Assembly (NCBI GenBank): GCA_009773515.1
Contig: WSXX01000009.1
Coordinates: 62,001 to 126,000 of the forward strand
Direction: 5' to 3'
From: Bacteroidota bacterium
GTDB taxonomy: Bacteria > Bacteroidota > Bacteroidia > Bacteroidales > Lentimicrobiaceae
DNA length: 64,000 nucleotides
A model generated the notes under the pieces. That model was given only the letters and a program-made list of their open reading frames with translations. It ran no database searches and had not been told where the DNA came from. Below, piece after piece: positions 27,582-35,931 of this stretch (position 1 is the first letter of the stretch; each line of letters begins with the position of its first letter). Made by a program: the position numbers and the translations under genes.

Positions 27582-28172
27582 ATGGGACCACTGGTAATCA
27601 ACGAAATAATTTCTGAAAACACAAACCTCTTACTTGCATTTTTCATAGGCATTGGATTTGGTTTTGTTCTTGAACAGGGCGGTTTTTCCTCAAGCAGAAA
27701 ACTGGCAGGAGTATTCTATGGTTATGATACTGTTGTATTGAAAGTATTTTTCACCGGCGCAATAACTGCTTCATTGGGATTGCTATTTATGAGCCTCTTT
27801 GGGTGGATTGACCTAAACCTTGTCTATATTAATGAAACCTACCTCACCTCAGCCATACTGGGCGGTATTATTATGGGAGCCGGTTTTATAATGGGCGGAT
27901 ATTGCCCCGGAACAAGCTTTTGTGGTGCAGCCATCGGGAAAATTGATGCAATAATATTCATTATCGGCCTCTTTATTGGTGTATTTATTTTTGCTGAAGG
28001 ATACCCCCTGTGGGAAGGAGTTTTCAAAGCAAATTTTATGGGCTCTCCAAGAATCTCAGAATTTTTCAATATATCTGAAGGCCTTTTTGCACTGATGTTA
28101 ATAATTGTTGCTGTAATGATGTTCTGGGGTGCTGAGTGGGCTGAAAAAAAATTCCCCAGAGAAGAATACTAA
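27582..28172 (+). CDS. YeeE/YedE-family sulfur transporter, half-size (second)
   Basis: From the ATG at 27582 the product is 196 residues; an upstream extension to 27423 would overlap the previous gene by 124 bp and encode an unrelated tail, so I reject it. It has about five transmembrane helices and two YeeE motifs: FGFVLEQGGFSSSRKLAG, where many homologues have a cysteine, and GGYCPGTSFCGAAIGK, the cysteine-bearing pore motif. It is the partner half of the preceding gene. The pair, placed directly after a Psr-like reductase, suggests import or export of the sulfur substrate or product. Confidence 0.85.
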   Translation: MGPLVINEIISENTNLLLAFFIGIGFGFVLEQGGFSSSRKLAGVFYGYDTVVLKVFFTGAITASLGLLFMSLFGWIDLNLVYINETYLTSAILGGIIMGAGFIMGGYCPGTSFCGAAIGKIDAIIFIIGLFIGVFIFAEGYPLWEGVFKANFMGSPRISEFFNISEGLFALMLIIVAVMMFWGAEWAEKKFPREEY

Positions 28173-28207
28173 ATGCTCTTTAAACGTTTAACATAAAACG
28201 ACTTACA

Positions 28208-28855
28208 ATGAAAAAGATAACTTTCACTCCGCGTATGCTGCTGACGACAATTCTCCTGATTATGGGTGTAATTATCGCGGCAGTTCCAAAAAATACCACA
28301 ACCCCATACAAGCTGAGCGCCGAACAGATTCTTGATGAAATAAAAAGCGGCACACAATACCTTGAGCCTGAACAAATAGCGCAGATGCTTGTAGAAAAAG
28401 ATCCATATCTGCAGCTGATTGACCTCAGACCACAAAGTGAATTTGAAAAATTTAATCTTAATGGAGCCATTAATATTCCGATCGACAATCTTTTATCGTC
28501 AGACTATGTCGATGTTTTTGATCAGGATATAAAACTGAATGTTTTTTACAGCAATGGAAGCTCTCAGGCAAATGAAGCCTGGATGTTGCTCAGGCAATTG
28601 GGATATACCAATATATATGTTCTTCGCGGAGGCATGAACTACTGGGCAGAAGCCATCCTCAACCCTACCCCTCCATCAGGGCTGAGTTCAAATGATGAAA
28701 TAGCCCGTTATAATTTCAGACGTGCTGCCGGGCAAACACTCGGCGCCGAAGGGCTGGATTCCGCTCCTTCTGCAAGCAGCAATGTCAAAACCACAAAAGT
28801 TCCTGCACCAAAACCAGTTGGCAAAAAGAAAAAAGTAGCCGGTGGTTGTTCCTGA
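28208..28855 (+). CDS. Membrane-anchored rhodanese-fold protein without catalytic Cys
   Basis: The 215-residue product has an N-terminal signal anchor (residues 9-25), then a rhodanese domain (about 58-155) with LIDLRPQSEFEKFNLNGAINIP and the second-half strand IYVLRGGMNYW. The active-site loop reads FYSNGSSQANEAW where active enzymes have Cys in C-x-x-G-x-R; the position is serine. The C-terminal tail is Lys/Ala/Pro-rich and ends KVAGGCS, placing the only cysteine near the very end. It cannot act as a classical thiosulfate sulfurtransferase, but could bind persulfide or oxyanions, or use the tail cysteine. It is the last gene of the reductase-transport operon, before a stem-loop at 28882-28918. 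Confidence 0.82.
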   Translation: MKKITFTPRMLLTTILLIMGVIIAAVPKNTTTPYKLSAEQILDEIKSGTQYLEPEQIAQMLVEKDPYLQLIDLRPQSEFEKFNLNGAINIPIDNLLSSDYVDVFDQDIKLNVFYSNGSSQANEAWMLLRQLGYTNIYVLRGGMNYWAEAILNPTPPSGLSSNDEIARYNFRRAAGQTLGAEGLDSAPSASSNVKTTKVPAPKPVGKKKKVAGGCS

Positions 28856-28881
28856 TTCCGAATAAATCAAGGTATATCACT

Positions 28882-28918
28882 AATCTCCCTGAATCTGATT
28901 AAAAAGATCAGGGAGATT
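28882..28918 (+). terminator. Stem-loop at the end of the sulfur locus
   Basis: A perfect 11-bp inverted repeat (AATCTCCCTGA at 28882-28892 with TCAGGGAGATT at 28908-28918) follows the rhodanese-like gene by 27 bp. The T tract after it is short (TATTTTTG), and that same sequence fits a -7 promoter element for tatC. Confidence 0.6.
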
Positions 28919-28953
28919 GTGTATTTTTGACAACTCTAATTATCACGGCTGAT

Positions 28954-29787
28954 ATGCCCGAAACAATTACCAGCAAGAAAATAAAACCAGCCACCGAACC
29001 TGCAGAAGAAATGTCATTCTGGGGGCATCTTGATGCGCTCCGTGGGCACCTGTTCCGCTCTGCAATTGCAATAGTGGTTGTAGCTATTGTTGCGTTTCTG
29101 AATCGCGAATTTATTTTCGACAGCATTATACTTGCTCCAAAAAATCCGGATTTTATAACCAACCGCCTTCTTTGCCAACTCGGCGAATGGGCGAATATTC
29201 CTGCACTATGCCTTGGAAATATTGAGCTCAAAATTATAAACATCAACCTTTCAGGTCAGTTTACCACTCATATGTATATCAGCATGTTTGCCGGACTGAT
29301 CATTGCCGCACCATACGTAATATGGGAAATATGGAGGTTTATCAAACCTGCGCTTTACGATAATGAGCGCCGTCATTCAAGAGGAGCGGTTATTGTTATG
29401 TCATTGCTTTTTTTGTTGGGTGTTTTATTCAGTTATTACCTGATTGTTCCGCTTACGCTGAACTTTTTCGGAACCTATCAGGTAAGCGATTCAGTAAACA
29501 ATCAGATTGCACTCAGTTCATACATCAGCACAGTAGTTTCGGTAACTTTCTCACTGGGGGTGGTTTTCGAATTGCCGGTCTTTATATACTTTCTTGCAAA
29601 AGTTGGAATCATTACCGAGTCATTTCTGAAAAAAAACCGGAAATACATGCTGGTAATTCTGCTCATCATTTCAGCAATTATTACCCCTCCCGATATTCTC
29701 AGCCAGATTCTGGTGTGCATTCCACTTTACGGATTATACGAACTGAGCATCATTGTTGCCAGGCGCGCAGGCAAACCAACTGAATAA
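28954..29787 (+). CDS. tatC: Sec-independent protein translocase TatC
   Basis: TatC is the substrate-receptor core of the twin-arginine translocase in the inner membrane. From the ATG at 28954 the protein has 277 residues, a polar N-terminal tail, the conserved cytoplasmic motif SFWGHLDALRGHLFRS, and six hydrophobic helices. An enlarged first periplasmic loop is typical of Bacteroidota. An upstream TTG at 28927 falls within a candidate -7 promoter element and is not used. Its position immediately after the Tat-dependent reductase operon is functionally sensible. No tatA/B gene lies in the window. Confidence 0.94.
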   Translation: MPETITSKKIKPATEPAEEMSFWGHLDALRGHLFRSAIAIVVVAIVAFLNREFIFDSIILAPKNPDFITNRLLCQLGEWANIPALCLGNIELKIININLSGQFTTHMYISMFAGLIIAAPYVIWEIWRFIKPALYDNERRHSRGAVIVMSLLFLLGVLFSYYLIVPLTLNFFGTYQVSDSVNNQIALSSYISTVVSVTFSLGVVFELPVFIYFLAKVGIITESFLKKNRKYMLVILLIISAIITPPDILSQILVCIPLYGLYELSIIVARRAGKPTE

Positions 29788-29853
29788 ATTCCCTCAATAG
29801 TGTAACCTGATATTCGCTTTTGCGTCAAAACAGGCAAACAAATCTCAATTATT

Positions 29854-30417
29854 ATGTCTCAAACAAGATTATACCGAACTGTTCAAGGAAGAGTCATCGG
29901 TGGGGTAGCTGGCGGACTGGCTGATTTTTTTGGCATGGATCCCACAATCGTACGACTTCTTTTTATTCTGCTTGTGATTTTCGGAGGTAGCGGAATACTG
30001 ATTTATGTAATTCTGTGGATAATACTTCCGGAAAGAAACATTTACAGCACCTTCAATCAATTCACAACTCCTCCGCCTTCTTCATCTGCTGGTGATGCAT
30101 CAGGCATTGGTGAAACTTTTGAAGGTTTCGATCAGGGCAAAACCCATTATGCTGACAAAGAACCCATTACAGTAACTGCCGAAGTGCAGCAACGCAAAAA
30201 AATGGAAGGCAGCCTGATTGGTGGGGTTATTCTGATTGTAATAGGATCTCTTTTTCTGATAGAGAAATTTATTCCCCGCATCAATTTCGGCGATCTTTGG
30301 CCGGTTGTACTTATTGCCATCGGACTTATCCTGATATTCGGAAGCATACCCAGAGGCAATAAAGGAACTTCCAATCCTGCTCAACCCAAGGACCCGAGCG
30401 AAACGCAAACCTTTTAA
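29854..30417 (+). CDS. PspC-domain membrane protein
   Basis: The 187-residue protein begins with a PspC domain (residues 5-60: GRVIGGVAGGLADFFGMDPTIVR and a following membrane helix). After a Thr/Pro-rich cytosolic linker it ends with two more helices of the LiaI/LiaF transmembrane type, with IGLILIFGS. PspC-like proteins sense envelope stress at the cytoplasmic membrane. The next gene, 10 bp downstream, encodes a LiaF-like protein, so the two form an envelope-stress module; the pairing is common in Bacteroidota. No dedicated response regulator is adjacent. Confidence 0.88.
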   Translation: MSQTRLYRTVQGRVIGGVAGGLADFFGMDPTIVRLLFILLVIFGGSGILIYVILWIILPERNIYSTFNQFTTPPPSSSAGDASGIGETFEGFDQGKTHYADKEPITVTAEVQQRKKMEGSLIGGVILIVIGSLFLIEKFIPRINFGDLWPVVLIAIGLILIFGSIPRGNKGTSNPAQPKDPSETQTF

Positions 30418-30427
30418 ACCCAAAGCC

Positions 30428-31369
30428 ATGAGCTATAGAAAAATATTCTGGGGAGTTATGCTGGTTTTGATCGGCATCCTCTTTATCCTGAAAAATACCG
30501 GAGTTATATACTTCGATTGGCAAACAATGTGGAGAATATGGCCAATCATTCTCATCCTCTGGGGAATTTCACTGATTCCGGTCAAAGATTACCTGAAACT
30601 GATTTTCTCAGTTGCAGCACTGGGATTTGCAATTTTGCTGGTTAACCGATACGATAAAAATGATTATTACCGCTTCGGATGGAAAGAACATGACCGCAAA
30701 CACAATTTTGAATGGAGGGATTCTGAAAATATTTCAGATGATTCATCAACCCAGGAAATGTTTCAGCCGCTTGATTCTCTGCTCACACGAGTAGAGCTAA
30801 AACTGGAAGCTGCAGCCGGAGACTTCAGAATTGATGAAGATTTGCCAGATGAAAAACTGCTTACCTTTGTAAAACATGGCAGTGTCGGCAATTACAGCAT
30901 GACCTCGCGCGACGACAGTTCGAAACGCTTCATTGAACTGAAAATAGAAGAGTCGAATATCAGAATGAAGAACCGTGGGAATCGTGTAAAATTGGGCTTA
31001 AATACATTACCTGTATGGGATTTTGACATGGACATCGGCGCTGCTAACATCGATTTCGACCTCACAAGATATAAAGTTGGCAATGTAAAAATTGACGGCG
31101 GAGCTTCATCAATAAAAATAAAGCTTGGCGAATCTGCCGAAGATACCAATATTGAAATTGATGCCGGCGCAGCATCCATCGACATAAGAATACCCGAAGG
31201 AGCAGGAGCCGAACTCAAAACCGAAACAGCGCTGACCAGCCGAAACTTTAAAGGATTTAAAAAAGTAAAAGACGGGCTTCACCGAACTGATAATTTTGAA
31301 TCAGCAAGCCAGAAATTTTATATTGATATAGATGCTGCCGTTTCAAGCATCAATATTGAAAGGTACTGA
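30428..31369 (+). CDS. LiaF-like membrane protein with toast-rack domain
   Basis: The 313-residue product has three N-terminal transmembrane helices (residues 6-80) in the LiaI-LiaF-like arrangement (DUF5668), a charged linker, and a C-terminal beta-solenoid 'toast-rack' region (about 120-313) with repeated phrases such as IDGGASSIKIKLG and IDAGAASIDIRIPEGAG. In Bacillus LiaF restrains the LiaRS envelope-stress system; here no histidine kinase is nearby. It is co-transcribed with the PspC gene, and a bidirectional terminator follows at 31397-31438. Confidence 0.85.
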   Translation: MSYRKIFWGVMLVLIGILFILKNTGVIYFDWQTMWRIWPIILILWGISLIPVKDYLKLIFSVAALGFAILLVNRYDKNDYYRFGWKEHDRKHNFEWRDSENISDDSSTQEMFQPLDSLLTRVELKLEAAAGDFRIDEDLPDEKLLTFVKHGSVGNYSMTSRDDSSKRFIELKIEESNIRMKNRGNRVKLGLNTLPVWDFDMDIGAANIDFDLTRYKVGNVKIDGGASSIKIKLGESAEDTNIEIDAGAASIDIRIPEGAGAELKTETALTSRNFKGFKKVKDGLHRTDNFESASQKFYIDIDAAVSSINIERY

Positions 31370-31396
31370 AAACTTTCATCGGAAGGATTTTAGCAT

Positions 31397-31438
31397 AAAA
31401 ATCCCGGCTACTTCTCAATGAAGATTGCCGGGATTTTT
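31397..31438. terminator. Bidirectional terminator between convergent genes
   Basis: AAAAATCCCGGC pairs with GCCGGGATTTTT across an 18-nt loop, with A and T tracts on opposite sides. It serves the LiaF-like gene on the plus strand and the alpha/beta hydrolase gene on the minus strand, whose stop is at 31441. Confidence 0.8.
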
Positions 31439-31440
31439 CT

Positions 31441-32241
31441 TTATTCATTTTCAGCTCCGGGCGCAATACACTCCTTGCCCAGAAACATACTGAACAACAT
31501 ACATAATTCCTCAGGGGCCTCGGCGTGCACCCAATGCGAAGCCTTTTCGATGGTTTGCAACCGATGATTCGGGAATAGTCTGCTGATTAAAGGAATATCA
31601 ATATCCTGAATATAATCTGACTTCCCACCTTTGATAAACAAAACCGGCCCGGTATAAACATCGCTGCTTTCAACGCCATCAAACACATAATCCATATTGG
31701 CACTGATGGCTTCCAGATTCAGTCGCCAGTCGAAGGATTGGCGCGTTTTGCGATACAGGTTTTTCATCACAAATAACCTGATTCGTTTATTGGGAATGCT
31801 GTTTACAAGCTGTTGCTCAACTTCTTCGCGGGTTTGAATTTTATCGAAATCAACCTCCATCATGGCGCTGATCATATCGAAATGCACATTCCTGCCCGGA
31901 TATTTTCGTGGACTTATATCCACAACAATAAGTTTTTCGACCATTTCAGGATGCTCAAGAGCGAATGTCATCGCAACTTTTCCGCCCATTGAATGGCCGA
32001 TAATCATTGGTTTTTCAAGCTTGTGCTCTTTTATAAACTCAAGCAGGTCATCGGCAAGTGCAAAATAATTGAATGTAACGCTGTGGGGCGATTGCCCGTG
32101 ATTTCGTTGATCAGGAATGTAAACTGAAAATTTTTCGGCAAGCTTTTTACCCAGTGTTACCCAGTTGTCAGAAACACCAAAAATCCCGTGAAGGATGATT
32201 AATGGCTGACCTTGACCATAATGCCGGTAAAAAAGTTTCAT
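31441..32241 (-). CDS. Alpha/beta-fold hydrolase (YbfF-like esterase)
   Basis: The 266-residue protein is a single alpha/beta-hydrolase domain: oxyanion-hole region LHGIFGVSDNW (residues 17-27), nucleophile elbow GHSMGGK with Ser84, and the C-terminal catalytic histidine in ASHWVHAEAPEEL. The pattern DQRNHGQSPH is typical of the YbfF subgroup of small acyl esterases. The physiological substrate is unknown. It lies 63 bp downstream of pdxJ on the same strand. Confidence 0.88.
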   Translation of the reverse strand: MKLFYRHYGQGQPLIILHGIFGVSDNWVTLGKKLAEKFSVYIPDQRNHGQSPHSVTFNYFALADDLLEFIKEHKLEKPMIIGHSMGGKVAMTFALEHPEMVEKLIVVDISPRKYPGRNVHFDMISAMMEVDFDKIQTREEVEQQLVNSIPNKRIRLFVMKNLYRKTRQSFDWRLNLEAISANMDYVFDGVESSDVYTGPVLFIKGGKSDYIQDIDIPLISRLFPNHRLQTIEKASHWVHAEAPEELCMLFSMFLGKECIAPGAENE

Positions 32242-32304
32242 AATTTCAGGCTCAAATTAAATTTTATAGTTTTAAAATCCTTCAGCAAACGCCTGCTTTA
32301 TTTA

Positions 32305-33033
32305 TTAAACCGGCAGATATGATTTCAGCTCCCTGAGATAAAGCTGAATGGTAGTTTCCAAACCAAAATACAATGCATCTGCAATCAGCGCATGGCCGAT
32401 AGAAACCTCCAGAATGCCAGGGATTTGCTGCACGAAGTAACGGAGATTGTCAAGGTTGAGATCATGCCCGGCGTTGAGCCCCAGTCCCGATTTTGTTGCT
32501 GCTTCAGCCGCTGAAATAAACGGGTCAATGGCTTTAACTCTGTTTTTGTGATAACCGGCAGCATAAGCTTCGGTATAGAGTTCCACCCTGTCAGTTCCCG
32601 TAATCGCAGCAGCTTCGGCCATCCGCGGGTCAGGATCTACAAAAATGGATGTACGGATTCCGTGCTGATGAAATGTACTGATAATATCGGTCAGGTGGTT
32701 ACGGTATTTTATGGTATCCCAGCCCTGATTTGAGGTTATGGCATCCGGTGCATCCGGCACCAGAGTTACCTGATGGGGCTTGATCTGAAGCACAAGATCA
32801 ATAAATTGCTGTTCGGGGTTTCCCTCAATATTAAACTCGGTTTTTACCAACGATTTCAAATCGCGGGCATCCTGATAACGAATATGTCTTTCATCGGGAC
32901 GTGGATGAACCGTTATTCCCTGTGCGCCAAAACGTTCGCAATCGATGGCTGCTTTAAGCACATCCGGCAGATTGCCTCCGCGGGCATTGCGCAAAGTGGC
33001 AATCTTGTTGATATTTACACTCAGTTTTGTCAT
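32305..33033 (-). CDS. pdxJ: Pyridoxine 5'-phosphate synthase
   Basis: PdxJ condenses 3-amino-1-hydroxyacetone phosphate with deoxyxylulose 5-phosphate to give pyridoxine 5'-phosphate in the DXP-dependent vitamin B6 route. The 242-residue length matches the family. Visible features are [17 protein letters not shown] at the N terminus, [13 protein letters not shown] with catalytic His, and [11 protein letters not shown] near the phosphate-binding loop. Its product is the cofactor precursor for PLP enzymes such as the methionine gamma-lyase-like enzyme at 50.7 kb. The minus-strand start at 33033 is followed upstream by the 770-bp gene-free region. Confidence 0.96.
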   Translation of the reverse strand: MTKLSVNINKIATLRNARGGNLPDVLKAAIDCERFGAQGITVHPRPDERHIRYQDARDLKSLVKTEFNIEGNPEQQFIDLVLQIKPHQVTLVPDAPDAITSNQGWDTIKYRNHLTDIISTFHQHGIRTSIFVDPDPRMAEAAAITGTDRVELYTEAYAAGYHKNRVKAIDPFISAAEAATKSGLGLNAGHDLNLDNLRYFVQQIPGILEVSIGHALIADALYFGLETTIQLYLRELKSYLPV

Positions 33034-33283
33034 GACTTCAATCTTAAATTACTGCAAAGGTATAAATTAACAGGCTGCCTGAGGTCAATATTCATGGAAA
33101 GCATTGATTGAAAAAGGCAAGCGGGTATTTGCAAACTGCAAAGGAAGCTAACAGAATTCATTCATTACAACAGGCCGGTTAAAATGCATAATAAGTTATT
33201 ATAATTATCCGAAAACAGGAATCGCATTTCAATGTTGTTTAGTTAAGACCTCGGATGGAATATAAAATAAAAAAGTATCCTTC

Positions 33284-33303
33284 GTTCCGATAGCTATCGG
33301 AAC
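33284..33303. repeat. Perfect 20-bp palindrome GTTCCGATAGCTATCGGAAC
   Basis: The 20 bases equal their own reverse complement. Palindromes with the core CCGATAGCTATCGG are, as I recall, common between genes in Bacteroidota; only this copy is in the window, so a repeat-family assignment is inference. Confidence 0.55.
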
Positions 33304-33355
33304 CGCTACCAATGACAGAATAGAAATCAATCAAATGCTGATCAAAGTAAAAATC

Positions 33356-33546
33356 AACCTTAGTAACTCTTAATAACCTTAGTAACAAAACTGACCCAAC
33401 GATTTTGAACCTTATTCATTCTTAAAAACCTCAACAAACTGGTAACCTTTTCAAATTGAACAATAATAAGGTTAGGAAGAAAAAATAAGGTTGGAGGCGT
33501 TCTGGTGGGTTGTCTGATACTAAGGTTTGGAAGGCAAAATAAGGTT
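33356..33546. repeat. Seven-copy heptamer cluster, AACCTTA x3 then TAAGGTT x4
   Basis: AACCTTA occurs at 33356, 33375 and 33408; its reverse complement TAAGGTT at 33467, 33486, 33521 and 33540. Flanks are partly shared (CCTTAGTAAC twice; AAAATAAGGTTGG twice), suggesting decayed tandem copies in two opposed blocks. Confidence 0.5.
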
Positions 33547-33671
33547 GGCCCTGCTCACAATTAAATGGAAAAATACTTTCAAACTCTCTAAAAATGAATA
33601 AGGATGATGTTTCCACCTGTCATCTTTTGCATTATGCTCAATTTTTTTTTGAGTTTCAACTCAGGATGACT

Positions 33672-33695
33672 GTCAGTCTGAGCGGAGTCGAAGAC
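33672..33695. repeat. REP-like intergenic element (GTCAGTCTGAGCGGAGTCGAAG)
   Basis: The string around CTGAGCGGAGTCGAAG resembles a dispersed repeat seen in many Bacteroidota genomes. I recognise it by memory only, and it occurs once here. Confidence 0.4.
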
Positions 33696-33803
33696 AATTT
33701 TTCTTAACTAAACGACATTGAATCGCATTTGCACAAAGGCATAATAATGTGAATAACTTGCGGCAAATTTGATTAAATTTGTAAAACAATAACACCACTT
33801 GCC

Positions 33804-34466
33804 ATGCTAGCCAAAGACCTTATCAGCGACGCCATAATACCCCTTAAAACTTCCGACAGCGGACTGATAGCCCTGAACTGGATGGAAGAATACAGGGTTT
33901 CACATCTGCCAATAGTCAACGACAGCGATTTCCTCGGGCTAATTTCGGAATCAGACATTTATGAACTTGGAAATTACGAAGAGCCGATTGGCAATCACTC
34001 CCTTGGCCTATACAAACCCTATGTTTTTGAAGATCAACATATTTACGAAGTTATCAGACAGGTTTACGAACAAAAGCTAAGCCTGATTCCTGTGCTTGAC
34101 CACCAGAATCACTACCTGGGCACCATCACACTGAGTTGTCTGGTTAAGTATTTTGCCAGACTGGCAGCTGTGGACAATCCCGGAGGAATAATTGTGCTTG
34201 AAATGGGAATAAGAGACTATTCGTTGAGCGAAATTGCACGTTTGGTTGAAATGAACGATTCAAGCATCCTCAGCCTTTATGTTCAAACCCTGCCCGATAG
34301 CACCCGGATAGACGTTACCATAAAAATCAACAGAATGGATATAGGCCCGATTATACAAACTTTTAACCGATACAATTATACTATAAAAGCTTCATTTTTT
34401 GAAGGAGATCATAATGATGTACTCAGAGACCGTTACGATTCGCTGATGAAATTTCTTAAAATATGA
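33804..34466 (+). CDS. CBS-domain protein at the head of the envelope block
   Basis: The 220-residue cytosolic protein has two CBS motifs in its first 125 residues (DSGLIALNWMEEYRVSHLPIVND and a second IPVLDHQNHYLGTITLSCL), forming a Bateman module that usually binds adenosine nucleotides, followed by an ACT-like C-terminal part. Which nucleotide and what is regulated are unknown. The ATGA overlap (4 bp) with the Omp85-like gene shows co-translation. In Bacteroidota this gene type commonly precedes nadK and the bamA block. Confidence 0.85.
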   Translation: MLAKDLISDAIIPLKTSDSGLIALNWMEEYRVSHLPIVNDSDFLGLISESDIYELGNYEEPIGNHSLGLYKPYVFEDQHIYEVIRQVYEQKLSLIPVLDHQNHYLGTITLSCLVKYFARLAAVDNPGGIIVLEMGIRDYSLSEIARLVEMNDSSILSLYVQTLPDSTRIDVTIKINRMDIGPIIQTFNRYNYTIKASFFEGDHNDVLRDRYDSLMKFLKI

Positions 34467-35872
34467 GGTTAAGTCTGCGTTTGCCGGCGTTACTTACCCT
34501 GACTCTCTTTTTTTCAGGGTTCTCTTTATTTTCATATGCTCAGTATCCCACCGGAAAATTCGTGGTCGGTGAAATTATCCTCAAAGGCAACGAAAAAACA
34601 AAAAATTATATCATTCAAAGGGAACTTACCTTCAGCAAAGGTGATACATTGGTAATGGAAGAACTGATTCACGGCCTTGACAAATCCAGAGAAAACCTTT
34701 TACGATTGCCGCTCTTTCATTTTGTGAGGACACAAGTTGAAAAATCCCGGTCGGGTGAAGCTGCAGACATTACCTTTGAAGTATCAGAACGTTGGTACAC
34801 ATGGCTTTGGCCGGTTTTCGAAATTTCTGACCGCAATTTTAATACCTGGCTCGAAAATGGTGACTTAACCCGGCTGTCATACGGACTTTTCCTGCAGCAG
34901 GAAAACTTCAGGGGAAGGCTCGAAAAACTCCACATCAGGGCCAAGATGGGTTATCAGCAACAAATATCATTGTTGTATGAAGCACCTTACCTGAACCGAT
35001 CAAAAACCATTGGCGCCGGACTGCAGATTTCAGCGGCACGCGAAAGAGAAACCGGTTATGTTACAATATCGGATAAGCTGGTGTATTACCGTGCCGATAA
35101 ATTCCTGCGCAGAACAAACGAAATAGCGGTTTTTGCGCGCTACCGGCCACAAATTCACATCAGCCACACCTTTAAACTTCAGCTGACTCAATACAACTTC
35201 AGCGATACGCTTATAAGTCTGAATCCCGGATATTCAGGCATCAGCGACAAAAAAACAAGCATTCCGGTGGCTGGATATCTCCTTAAAGCTGATTTTCGCG
35301 ATCAAAGGGGCTATCCATTAAAAGGCTGGTATGCCGATGCTGAAATTGATGGCTTTGGTTTGACCGGAAAGGCCGATTACAATTTTGCAACCATCAGGGC
35401 ATCTGCCAGGGTTCACATACCTCTTACTGCCCGCTGGAATACCGCAGTGGGCGTAGCTACCAAACTTTCAACATCCGGCCTGAAGCCGTGGTTTCTCAAT
35501 CAGGCACTGGGTTACAGACGCGATTATGTAAGAGGTTATGAATACAATGTGATTGATGGCGATCATTTCTGGCTTGTAAAAACCAACATCAGGTTTGCCA
35601 TAGTACCTCAGAACATCCATAAAGTAAAAAGCATCAAGGCCACACAGTTCAATACCATCCCTTATGCCCTTTATCTCGGGTTGTTTGCCGACGCAGGCCA
35701 GGTATGGCCTTCCATTGAAAACAATTCAAACAACCTGCCGGGAAAGATTCTTGGAGGAACCGGCATAGGTCTTGATTTTGTGACCTATTACGACAAAGTG
35801 TTGCGGGCTGAATTTTCGCTGAACCGTGAAGGGCAGACAGGTTTTTTCCTTCATTTTATGGCAGCCATCTGA
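34463..35872 (+). CDS. Omp85-family outer-membrane protein (short, BamA/TamA-like)
   Basis: The 469-residue product has a signal peptide (ending near residue 26), one POTRA-like domain (about 30-110, GEIILKGNEKTKNYIIQRELTF), and a C-terminal beta-barrel. The conserved barrel-lock motif appears as DYVRGYEYN (around residue 353). With a single POTRA it is much shorter than the full BamA encoded at 38.6 kb and is more like a TamA, FhaC or patatin-associated Omp85 member. It may insert or translocate a particular envelope substrate; the substrate is unknown. It is coupled to the CBS gene by a 4-bp overlap, and nadK follows 59 bp later. Confidence 0.82.
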   Translation: MRLSLRLPALLTLTLFFSGFSLFSYAQYPTGKFVVGEIILKGNEKTKNYIIQRELTFSKGDTLVMEELIHGLDKSRENLLRLPLFHFVRTQVEKSRSGEAADITFEVSERWYTWLWPVFEISDRNFNTWLENGDLTRLSYGLFLQQENFRGRLEKLHIRAKMGYQQQISLLYEAPYLNRSKTIGAGLQISAARERETGYVTISDKLVYYRADKFLRRTNEIAVFARYRPQIHISHTFKLQLTQYNFSDTLISLNPGYSGISDKKTSIPVAGYLLKADFRDQRGYPLKGWYADAEIDGFGLTGKADYNFATIRASARVHIPLTARWNTAVGVATKLSTSGLKPWFLNQALGYRRDYVRGYEYNVIDGDHFWLVKTNIRFAIVPQNIHKVKSIKATQFNTIPYALYLGLFADAGQVWPSIENNSNNLPGKILGGTGIGLDFVTYYDKVLRAEFSLNREGQTGFFLHFMAAI

Positions 35873-35931
35873 GCAAAAATCCATAGCCTGTTGTACATTT
35901 GCAAATGCAGTTACCCGAAAATCAATAAACC

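Larger units (their letters stand above)
33034..33803. other. 770-bp gene-free region with clustered short repeats
   Basis: No coding frame here looks real. The stretch holds a perfect 20-bp palindrome (33284-33303), seven copies of the heptamer AACCTTA or its complement (33356-33546), a REP-like sequence (33672-33695), and a -7-like TAAATTTG at 33774-33781 just upstream of the CBS gene. Confidence 0.6.
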
